A stretch of 64,000 nt of DNA from G965202915 sp965202915 (GTDB taxonomy: Bacteria > Pseudomonadota > Gammaproteobacteria > Eutrophobiales > Eutrophobiaceae). The stretch lies in contig OZ241847.1 of NCBI GenBank assembly GCA_965202915.1, positions 806,001-870,000 on the forward strand, given 5' to 3'. The notes below the pieces were generated by a model. It saw only the letters and a program-made list of their open reading frames with translations, did no database searches and was not told the DNA's origin. Positions within the stretch are counted from its first letter, which is position 1. Every line of letters starts with the position of its first letter. Of this stretch, positions 9,374-16,360 are shown one piece after another. The translations under genes and the position numbers were made by a program.

Positions 9374-10771
9374 CTAAATCCCAAAGCCAAGTAGTTCATT
9401 GTGTTCGTTCAAAAAGAAATCGCGGTAACTACCAGGGACACCTATCATGTTGGCTTGCTCATCAAAGCCGATATTATGTACTTCAACCTTGTTCCGTTTA
9501 GCAGGCTCGAAATAAATAAGGGAAACATCCTCTGGTGCTAACCGTCCCTTCATAATTTCTATCCGAGCACGGTTAATAATGGCGTCGCTATGTGTTTCAA
9601 GCACAAAGAACTGACTACGTTGTTGCGCAATGTCAATCAATAATGAGCATAGCTCTGCCTGGCCCTTGGGATGTAAATGGACTTCCGGCTGTTGCACAAG
9701 GAAAGTTGTGTCCTCCTTCGCCTGTAAAATACGTACCAAAATAGGCAGGACCTGGCTGATGCCATAGCCCACGTCAACTATATTGACTTGGGGCCCTCTG
9801 GCTTTAACTTGAAGCTGAAAAGGGTCACTTACAGACCGGCCATGTTTTTTGATATTTATATCAGTGAAAAGCCCGGAATCCTTACCGAATTTCACTAATT
9901 TTTTCTGTATATCCTCCCAACCCTCTTTATCATTCCGATACATGTTCATAAGTGTCATGGGCATGCCACTACCTTCAGGGTCTTCAACTTCTTTCACAGG
10001 ATCATAAGTACGCATAGGCTTGGAACGAATCGGGGCAAAACTATCAAAATGAAAATTGTACGGTGGAAAAAGCTCACTAAGATCCACATATGGGTCACCT
10101 CTCATAGAACCATCTAGATCATCCTCTCTCAAACGATGTAAGATCTTTTTTAAGCTATCGATTAATTCTTTGTAGTGCTCGGACGGCCTCTTACGGGAGT
10201 TAACAAACATAAGATAACGGATATCCATAAACCAATTTTTTTCATTGCTGTTGATTTTAAGCGTATATACAAGTTTTCCATTTTCCGTGGTGCTTTTATT
10301 AATCTTTCTATAAGGGATGCCAATGGGCGGAATATCAGAGATATCATCCTGTTTCTCCCTTACCTCAAAAACCATCAAGACATCTTCGAACTCTACCTCT
10401 AGCCTTTCAATGCTTGGCTCAGATCCACTTTCTCGCTCAGTGAGTGTGGCGTTCAAATGGATTATTTCGTTGGAACTGACTTGTATTTCGAAGCCCAAAC
10501 CAAAGTGGTCGCATTTGCCGCCTCGTCCACCTGTTTTCCTGGCTATATCGGCAAACGCCCCCATCTGGTAAGGATCAGCATTAAAGTCAAAATTAAGGTT
10601 TTGTTTCGAATCAAGCCCCATAGAGTTTACCAATGCCTGCATACAACCCAGCACGGTTGACTTTCCAGTGCTGTTTTCCCCCACCAGAAACGTCATAGGT
10701 CGTATGTTAAACTCCTTCTTACCTTCAAAGCAGCGGACGTCTTCCAGGATAAACTTTTGTATTTTATTCAT
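9374..10771 (-). CDS. AAA/ABC-type ATPase with DUF3696-like C-terminus
   Basis: 465 residues, SMC/RecF-like ATPase. Walker A is GENSTGKST (31-39). An ABC-type signature region VDVGYGISQVLPIL and Walker B in FLVQQPEVHLHP follow, then the switch histidine in VLETHSDAIINRAR. The tail fits the DUF3696 family. Such ATPases often act as sensors for a linked nuclease (as in Septu- and OLD-type systems), which is an inference here; the adjacent PIN gene is the obvious partner. Its ATG overlaps the stop of the chimeric upstream gene (ATGA), giving translational coupling. Base composition is AT-rich relative to mod and res, suggesting a separate origin. Confidence 0.82.
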   Translation of the reverse strand: MNKIQKFILEDVRCFEGKKEFNIRPMTFLVGENSTGKSTVLGCMQALVNSMGLDSKQNLNFDFNADPYQMGAFADIARKTGGRGGKCDHFGLGFEIQVSSNEIIHLNATLTERESGSEPSIERLEVEFEDVLMVFEVREKQDDISDIPPIGIPYRKINKSTTENGKLVYTLKINSNEKNWFMDIRYLMFVNSRKRPSEHYKELIDSLKKILHRLREDDLDGSMRGDPYVDLSELFPPYNFHFDSFAPIRSKPMRTYDPVKEVEDPEGSGMPMTLMNMYRNDKEGWEDIQKKLVKFGKDSGLFTDINIKKHGRSVSDPFQLQVKARGPQVNIVDVGYGISQVLPILVRILQAKEDTTFLVQQPEVHLHPKGQAELCSLLIDIAQQRSQFFVLETHSDAIINRARIEIMKGRLAPEDVSLIYFEPAKRNKVEVHNIGFDEQANMIGVPGSYRDFFLNEHNELLGFGI

Positions 10772-11958
10772 ACGTTCACCTCCACAATCTTCATCGTATC
10801 ATTCCCAAAAATATCCACCACCTTTACCGCAATCTTACGCCGCCCCCGCGGGCATTCCTGCGCCACGCTGGTCAGTTCCAAATCCCGGTCTTTTTTCGTG
10901 CGGAAACTCTGCCATTCATTCTCAAAGACGTAGTCGCCACTCCACTGTTCCTCGATCTTTCCGGTGTCCTCGTTGCGCACGCGGATGATTTCACGCTTGC
11001 TCTCAAAATCAAAGTCCACGGCCCAGTAATCTATCCAGTCGGTCCAGTGTTTAGTTAGTCGCTCGGGTGGGTTGATTTTACCGGTTTTGTCTTTGCTGAC
11101 GCGCACGATCTGCCCGGCTTCGGCGATGATCTTATTTTTTCCGTTTTTAAGAGATGCCTCTGCGTTACTGTCCTGGGAGTAATGCACAGAGAAATCGGTC
11201 AATTCCACCGCCACCAAAGCAAGTCCCCCTGAAAAGGGGGATTTAGGAGGTTGCCTGCCTTCAACCCGTCCCAGCAAATCCGCACCAACACCCTCAAGAT
11301 CATTCAAAACATCCGAATTGGTGTAACGAATAACTTCAACCCCCAATCGCTTCAGCCTTTGCGTCCTCAATTGGTCGTATTGCTGCCGCGTGGCGTGTGT
11401 ATCACCATCAACCTCAATCGCCAGCATTAACTCCGCGCAGTAGAAATCCACGATGTAGTCATCTATTGGTTTTTGGCGGGTAAATTTCAGACCGGCAAAT
11501 CGTTTGCCCTGTAGCACGTCACACCAGAGTTTGTTTTCCGCCGGTGTCGGGTTTTTTCTGTTCTGCCTGGCTTTGTTGATCAGGGTGGGGTTGTAGAGGG
11601 GGAAGTCTCTCTTAGGCCCCCTCTGGGCCCTCTTTTCAGGAAAAGCCCCCCCCTGCCCCCCCTTGTCAGGGGGGAAACCTTCCTGCCTTCCTTTATCGGG
11701 GGGGTAGTGGGCATGGGGCTTTACTTCGATATAGGACACGTCGTAAAGCTGCGCCTGATTTCTTTCTACGGAACGGGCCGCTGTCTCCGGGAGTTGTACG
11801 GCGATGTCCAGGTCGCTGTCCTGTCGCTGGTGCTCGTTATCCCAAGTGCCGTTGAGGTAGATGGCCTGGGTCGCAGGATAAGCGACTCGCATTTGGTACA
11901 CAATACCAGCGATGTGACTGGCTATGGCAGAAGCAGTACCGGTATTCATTTTGTGCAA
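10768..11958 (-). CDS. Chimeric ORF: nucleotidyltransferase N-part + DUF559 + Mod C-terminus
   Basis: 396 residues with three unrelated parts. Residues 1-63 are the start of an MntA-like nucleotidyltransferase with GT-x10-DLD intact (G37-T38, D49, D51) but without the rest of the domain. Residues 64-82 and 248-396 match the C-terminal end of the neighbouring Mod almost exactly (LYDVSYIEVKPH, then VAVELTDFSVHYSQD to the end). Between them, residues ~83-247 hold a DUF559 (Vsr-like PD-(D/E)XK) domain with VDFYCAEL, IEVDGDTH and RTQRLKRLGVEVIRYTN, flanked by Gly/Pro-rich repeats. It starts 3 nt after the DUF4393 stop and overlaps the next ATG (ATGA). It may be a by-product of recombination or a working fusion; a functional nucleotidyltransferase is unlikely. 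Confidence 0.8.
   Translation of the reverse strand: MHKMNTGTASAIASHIAGIVYQMRVAYPATQAIYLNGTWDNEHQRQDSDLDIAVQLPETAARSVERNQAQLYDVSYIEVKPHAHYPPDKGRQEGFPPDKGGQGGAFPEKRAQRGPKRDFPLYNPTLINKARQNRKNPTPAENKLWCDVLQGKRFAGLKFTRQKPIDDYIVDFYCAELMLAIEVDGDTHATRQQYDQLRTQRLKRLGVEVIRYTNSDVLNDLEGVGADLLGRVEGRQPPKSPFSGGLALVAVELTDFSVHYSQDSNAEASLKNGKNKIIAEAGQIVRVSKDKTGKINPPERLTKHWTDWIDYWAVDFDFESKREIIRVRNEDTGKIEEQWSGDYVFENEWQSFRTKKDRDLELTSVAQECPRGRRKIAVKVVDIFGNDTMKIVEVNV
10789..11217 (-). repeat. mod': Duplicated mod 3' end, copy 2 (inside the chimeric ORF)
   Basis: This stretch matches the 3' end of the intact mod gene at about 12842-13270. Bases 10851-11042 read identically to 12914-13105 by eye (192 bp, constant offset 2063). 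Divergence is higher at both edges. The reading frame is kept to the stop codon. The near identity points to recent duplication or gene conversion. Confidence 0.92.
11218..11712 (-). mobile_element. DUF559 endonuclease insertion flanked by G/C-run hairpins
   Basis: About 495 bp present in the chimeric copy, replacing an 11-residue linker of the intact Mod (between KPH and VAVEL). It codes in frame for a DUF559 Vsr-like nuclease domain. The edges carry C-run/G-run hairpins: CCCCC-TGAAAA-GGGGG at 11225-11240 on one side; CCCCCCC-TTGTCA-GGGGGG near 11655-11674 and further C/G runs to about 11704 on the other. They translate as Pro/Gly-rich PPDKGGQGG-type repeats. Short nuclease ORFs with such flanks recur in many bacteria (my recollection, not checked). 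No transposase is present. Confidence 0.65.
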
Positions 11959-11961
11959 GAG

Positions 11962-12834
11962 TTAATCTTTCTGTTGGTTTGCTGATGTACAGGATTTAAG
12001 AAAGGAAATACCGAGACTTGTAAATTCAATAGTTCCCCTTAGCAAAACCATTTTATTGCCCTTCTTTTCAATGTCTGCTTTATGAGCAAGGATTGCCGCA
12101 CTATTTTCCAAGTGTTCGTAAATTTCTACAGGTGTCATATGTATGTCCTCTCTAATTTCAAAAACACCGGCTGCCTTTAAGTTGTCTAAGTATAATTCAA
12201 TATTATCTGGCTTTTGAAAATTTACTCTGTCAGTGATATCTGTAAAATATCTGATCCTGGCTACCCATTCGTTTTTGGTCGCGTACTGATCGCGAATTTC
12301 AAAAAAAGGCAATTTATTGTATGAAAATGGAAATTCACCACGAATATTTTTCTCGTATTCGTGGGCTGCTAGAATTTCAGGAGGAAGTTCAGGCTTCAAG
12401 TCCGGGTGTAGGTAAACCTCATATTTCTCCTTTGACAAGTAGTCAATAAGTCTCACTTCATCTGGGGTAAGGCCGGAAATAATATTGATGTATGAGGGCA
12501 ACACACTGTCTTTGGAATTTTTTAAACAACCGTTCTTTAGTAATTCGGTGTATAACTCTACTAAGTCATCATCTTCGGTGTAGGTCAATTTTTGCAAAAT
12601 TGGAACTGCAATATTTGGTTCTGGAGGCACGATGTTGTCTTGATCCTCATCATCAAACTTGTCAAAAAATTTGGATATGTTTTTCTTGGCGATTTCTGCG
12701 CATCTCTCAATTGGGCAGAACACAACCTCCGCAACCGACCCCAAGGCCTTGCCCGCACTTCTAACCGCTGGCTGAGCGCCATCCTTATAAATTAAGGGCA
12801 ACAAACTTCCAAAACTTTTCAACTCTTCACTCAC
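11962..12834 (-). CDS. DUF4393 domain protein (Abi-alpha-like)
   Basis: 290 residues. The central part fits DUF4393, a family linked to phage-abortive infection: PEPNIAVPILQKLTYTEDDDLVELYTELL, then VLPSYINIISGLTPDEVRLIDYL. The C-terminal third is unassigned and may be a winged-helix-like or sensor region (EIYEHLENSAAILAHK). No catalytic motif is visible. Its ATG overlaps the mod stop (ATGA), so it is translated with mod, and the chimeric ORF starts 3 nt after its stop. Codon use is AT-rich compared with mod. A role in defence follows from position and family only. Confidence 0.72.
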   Translation of the reverse strand: MSEELKSFGSLLPLIYKDGAQPAVRSAGKALGSVAEVVFCPIERCAEIAKKNISKFFDKFDDEDQDNIVPPEPNIAVPILQKLTYTEDDDLVELYTELLKNGCLKNSKDSVLPSYINIISGLTPDEVRLIDYLSKEKYEVYLHPDLKPELPPEILAAHEYEKNIRGEFPFSYNKLPFFEIRDQYATKNEWVARIRYFTDITDRVNFQKPDNIELYLDNLKAAGVFEIREDIHMTPVEIYEHLENSAAILAHKADIEKKGNKMVLLRGTIEFTSLGISFLKSCTSANQQKD

Positions 12835-14972
12835 ACCCCCACCTCCAAAATCTTCATCGTATCATTGCCAAATATATCCACCACCTTCACCGCAATCTTC
12901 CGCCGCCCCGGCGGGCATTCCTGCGCCACGCTGGTCAGTTCCAAATCCCGGTCTTTTTTCGTGCGGAAACTCTGCCATTCATTCTCAAAGACGTAGTCGC
13001 CACTCCACTGTTCCTCGATCTTTCCGGTGTCCTCGTTGCGCACGCGGATGATTTCACGCTTGCTCTCAAAATCAAAGTCCACGGCCCAGTAATCTATCCA
13101 GTCGGCCCAGTGTTTGGTTAGCTGTTCGCGAGTGACGTTACCGGCTTTGTCTCTGCTGACACGCACGATTTGCCCGGCTTCGGCGATGATCTTGTTTTTG
13201 CCGTTTTTAAGGGATGCCTCTGCGTCACTGTCCTGGGAGTAATGCACCGAGAAGTCGGTCAATTCCACGGCGACAGTGGCGGACTTGCCTTTCTTGCTTT
13301 TGGTGGTGTGCGGCTTCACCTCGATATAGGACACGTCGTAAAACTTCACTTGATTTTTCTCTACCGCCCGCTTGTCAAAGACTTCGGCGGGGATGTATTT
13401 CATTGCCAGATTGATGCCCTTGCTCCTGGCCTCGTCCATGATTTGTGGGAACAGTCCCATTTCAAATTCAAAGGCGAGGACGTCGGCGCGGGTGATGCGT
13501 TGTTTGCGGCACTCCAGGATGACTTCTTCTACAAACAGGCGTATCACCGGCAGGTTGATGGGGCCGATGGCGACCATGCGCCCGGCCTTGCTGCCGTGGA
13601 ACACACCGGACTGTTGCGCCGGTTGCGCGGCGTAGGCTTTGAGAATCAGGTCCTGGTATTCCCTGGATTTGACTGCAATCTGCTGTTGCTGCTGTTCGGG
13701 GCTCAGGCTGGCATTGACACCGATGTAGTGCTGGCGTTCGTATTTGCCGAGGTTTAGGATTTCAAAGGCGCGATAGTCTTTGCTGTCGGCTTTGAGTTCA
13801 CGCTGTACGCCGATCATGCGCTTGCGAGTAGTGTGGATAGCGAACTTGCCGAGGTCGGAGGCGATCCATTTGCGGCCCAGTTTTTCCGCTACGGCGGCGG
13901 TGGTGCCGGAGCCGCAGAAGAAGTCGGCGATGAGGTCGCCTGCGTTGGAGGAGGCTTTGATGATGCGTTCCAGCAAGGCCTCGGGTTTTTGGGTGGGATA
14001 GCCAAGTCTTTCTGGAGAATTTACAATGGTTTGGAAAGTGGCAATATCTGACCAAACATCTGATATTGGAACTCCTTTTGCTTCATCTAAATACATTCTT
14101 ATCGTTTTAGTAATTGGTTTATATTTTCTTCCTTCTTTATCTGTTTTTGAGAATCTCCTTAACTGTGCATCATCATATGGTAGATAATTCTTGTTAAAAA
14201 TAGGATTTTCTCCTTTAGAGAAATAAAAAATCGATTCATGCCCTCGCACAAAACTATCAACAAGACTTTTATATCCAGACACACCTTTTAAATGCCAAAT
14301 TATTTCTCTCCTGAAATTTTCCTTCCCAAACACTTCATCCAACACCAACCGAATATAGCTATTCACCCGCCAATCACAATGCACATAAATACTCCCATCC
14401 TCGGCCAGCAAATCCCGCATCAACACCAGTCGTTCATAAATCATCGCAATAAACGAATCCGCGCCCTTACCCCAGGTGTCGCGATAGGCCAATTCCTCCA
14501 GCACGTTCGGCTTTTTGGTGAAGGTGTCGCCGCCCCCTGAAGATGGAATGACAATGTCCATGGAAAAATCCGCGCCCACGTCAAACGGCGGATCAATATA
14601 AATCAGTTTCAACCCACCCTGCGCCTCAATCTCCTCGCGCAACGGCCCATTTTTCAGCGACGACAAAATCAGTTTGTTATCGCCCCAGATCAGCTTGTTA
14701 CCCCAACCCTCGAGTTGCCGCCCGCGCGCATCGGTGGCGAACAGATCCGATTGTGCCTCGGTATCCTCCGGCCTCTCCGCACGCGGCTCGTCCACGTGCT
14801 CGATCTCCTGAAACGGCAGCACCACGTTGCACACCTCACTGCTCTTGCCGTTCCACACCAGCTCCACCTCCCGCTTATGATCAAACAACAGGAAGCGATA
14901 CTTATCGGGCAACGGCTTGCTGGCTTCAAGTAGCTTGACAGCGTCGCGTTTTTCGTTATCGGTAAGGTTCAA
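12831..14972 (-). CDS. mod: Type III DNA methyltransferase, Mod subunit
   Basis: 713 residues, beta-class adenine methyltransferase. The catalytic DPPF motif is at 127-130 (YIDPPF). TQKPEALLERII is at 327-338 and the SAM-binding FCGSGT at 352-357, in the order typical of type III Mod. The region between the motifs (about residues 215-325) is the target-recognition domain. It is clearly more AT-rich than the flanks, suggesting exchange with another allele. Mod methylates one strand and also guides Res. It overlaps the DUF4393 start by 4 bp. Its last ~150 codons are duplicated in the chimeric gene, and a 115-bp internal segment recurs at 16246-16360. Confidence 0.94.
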   Translation of the reverse strand: MNLTDNEKRDAVKLLEASKPLPDKYRFLLFDHKREVELVWNGKSSEVCNVVLPFQEIEHVDEPRAERPEDTEAQSDLFATDARGRQLEGWGNKLIWGDNKLILSSLKNGPLREEIEAQGGLKLIYIDPPFDVGADFSMDIVIPSSGGGDTFTKKPNVLEELAYRDTWGKGADSFIAMIYERLVLMRDLLAEDGSIYVHCDWRVNSYIRLVLDEVFGKENFRREIIWHLKGVSGYKSLVDSFVRGHESIFYFSKGENPIFNKNYLPYDDAQLRRFSKTDKEGRKYKPITKTIRMYLDEAKGVPISDVWSDIATFQTIVNSPERLGYPTQKPEALLERIIKASSNAGDLIADFFCGSGTTAAVAEKLGRKWIASDLGKFAIHTTRKRMIGVQRELKADSKDYRAFEILNLGKYERQHYIGVNASLSPEQQQQQIAVKSREYQDLILKAYAAQPAQQSGVFHGSKAGRMVAIGPINLPVIRLFVEEVILECRKQRITRADVLAFEFEMGLFPQIMDEARSKGINLAMKYIPAEVFDKRAVEKNQVKFYDVSYIEVKPHTTKSKKGKSATVAVELTDFSVHYSQDSDAEASLKNGKNKIIAEAGQIVRVSRDKAGNVTREQLTKHWADWIDYWAVDFDFESKREIIRVRNEDTGKIEEQWSGDYVFENEWQSFRTKKDRDLELTSVAQECPPGRRKIAVKVVDIFGNDTMKILEVGV

Positions 14973-15020
14973 GGCATTTTCTCTTGCTATGGGAGAGTAT
15001 AAATCACGCTTTTTATATTC

Positions 15021-15114
15021 TATTTCCTGTTTCGTGAGACGCTAAGCAGTTTGTGACTCATCTATGAGACACTACAGGGTTTATGAATCATATTTCCTGT
15101 CACATGAGACACTA
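15021..15114 (-). repeat. Spaced TGTCTCA-type repeats between fic and mod
   Basis: On the plus strand TATTTCCTGT is followed 4 bp later by TGAGACRCTA at 15021-15044 and again at 15091-15114, exactly 70 bp apart. A third TATGAGACACTA lies at 15063-15074, and related TGACTCAT/TGAATCAT words lie between. Read on the minus strand this is a series of TAGYGTCTCAYR units. Such spaced repeats resemble transposase-binding arrays at IS ends (IS21/IS481-like), but no transposase remains. The last unit runs into the 3' end of the fic gene. Confidence 0.5.
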
Positions 15115-16236
15115 TAATAATTCGATCAATTCCGGGAATGCAAATACAGACGCCTGCCGTCCTCTACCGGAGACAATCTTTTCGATGATTCCACCGCTCA
15201 CAAGATGATTCAGCAACCGGTTGACGCTGGGACGGGGAACATCAGCTTCAGCTCGGAAACGGGTGCTGATGAACAATGGGTTGGCGAATATGAAATTGGC
15301 AATTTGCGGGGTGTATTGGGAGTGTGTTACTTCCTGTATCCACAACAAGGTTTTTTCTTTCAGATTAATGATTTTCCGGGCTTTGCCGGCGTTAATGCGC
15401 GACTGCTCAACGACGGCACGTAAAAAGAACTCAACCCATTGTTCCCAGTCACCATTTTCTGTGATGTGATTCAGGCCGTCATAATACTGGGTGCGATTTT
15501 TCTCCAGGTATTCGCTGAGGTAAAAATACGGAGTAGAAATAGCTTTCTTGTAGTAAAGAAACAGCGGCATCAACAAACGCCCTATTCTGCCGTTGCCATC
15601 CCAGAACGGATGGATGATTTCAAACTGGGCATGAAGGATGGCAAGTTGAACCAGCACGTCTTTCTCTTCATAGTGTATGTATTTCTCAAAGTTGGAAAAA
15701 AGTGCCGGGATTTTCTCCGCTGACGGGGGAATATATCTTGCATTTTCAATCGCAGCCCCTATTGGCCCAACGAATACCTGGCCTGTGCGAAAATTACCGG
15801 GGTCTTTCCCCTTGCCCCTTGCACCAGAAAGTAAAATTTTATGGGCTTCCCTAATCAACCGTCCTGACAGAGGAAGGTCATTCATGCCCTCAATTGCAGC
15901 CTCTGTAGCTCGCCGGTAGTTTATTATTTCCAGGATATCGTCGCGTTTTTCACCTTCAGCTTTTCCCTCTGCCTGGAAACGCAACACCTCTTCCAGTGTG
16001 GCCTGGGTGCCCTCAATCCGCGAAGACAGCACCGCCTCATGGGTTGTCAGTGGTGACAACAGCAAACTTGCGTTGGGGATATTATCAATCAGTACGTCAA
16101 AACGCGTAACAGCCTTGTGGGCGCTGCCTAAAAAAGGCGCGATTCGCTCCCAATCGATAGATTGCAGCGGCAACGTTGAGGGAATGAAGGGAGTTTGATG
16201 GCTCACAGGCGAACGAGACATTGTGAAATCCGCCAC
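15112..16236 (-). CDS. Fic family protein (probable AMPylase)
   Basis: 374 residues. The Fic core motif HPFWDGNGRIGR is intact at 209-220. The Fic_N inhibitory helix has the (S/T)xxxE(G/N) signature as SSRIEG (S71/E75/G76). This is the class II layout, in which the helix blocks ATP gamma-phosphate binding. A winged-helix-like C-terminus (about 290-374) suggests DNA binding or autoregulation. Fic enzymes transfer AMP from ATP to a target hydroxyl. The gene lies between a mod fragment upstream and the repeat array downstream, so it may be a separately acquired cargo gene. The target is unknown. Confidence 0.9.
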   Translation of the reverse strand: MADFTMSRSPVSHQTPFIPSTLPLQSIDWERIAPFLGSAHKAVTRFDVLIDNIPNASLLLSPLTTHEAVLSSRIEGTQATLEEVLRFQAEGKAEGEKRDDILEIINYRRATEAAIEGMNDLPLSGRLIREAHKILLSGARGKGKDPGNFRTGQVFVGPIGAAIENARYIPPSAEKIPALFSNFEKYIHYEEKDVLVQLAILHAQFEIIHPFWDGNGRIGRLLMPLFLYYKKAISTPYFYLSEYLEKNRTQYYDGLNHITENGDWEQWVEFFLRAVVEQSRINAGKARKIINLKEKTLLWIQEVTHSQYTPQIANFIFANPLFISTRFRAEADVPRPSVNRLLNHLVSGGIIEKIVSGRGRQASVFAFPELIELL

Positions 16237-16245
16237 ACAGACAAA

Positions 16246-16360
16246 TCATCCAACACCAACCGAATATAACTATTCACCCGCCAATCGCAATACATATAAA
16301 TACTCCCATCCTCCGCCGGCAAATTCCGCATCAGCACCAGCCGCTCATAGATCATCGCAA
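16246..16360 (-). pseudogene. mod': Internal fragment of a type III mod gene
   Basis: 115 bp that align without gaps to 14335-14449 in the intact mod gene, with 11 differences by eye (about 90% identity). The frame still reads AMIYERLVLMRNLPAEDGSI and CDWRVNSYIRLVLDD, the region just after the Mod catalytic motif. It is truncated on both sides, between fic and the end of the AAA_14 gene, and is more diverged than the 3'-end duplication, so it is an older event or from another allele. Confidence 0.88.

Noticed and set aside
11219..11706. CRISPR-like repeats in the G/C-run region
   Set aside because: The repeats are irregular short hairpins around one coding insertion, without unique spacers of constant length.
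13170..13757. Plus-strand ORF of 195 codons within mod
   Set aside because: Antisense shadow of mod.
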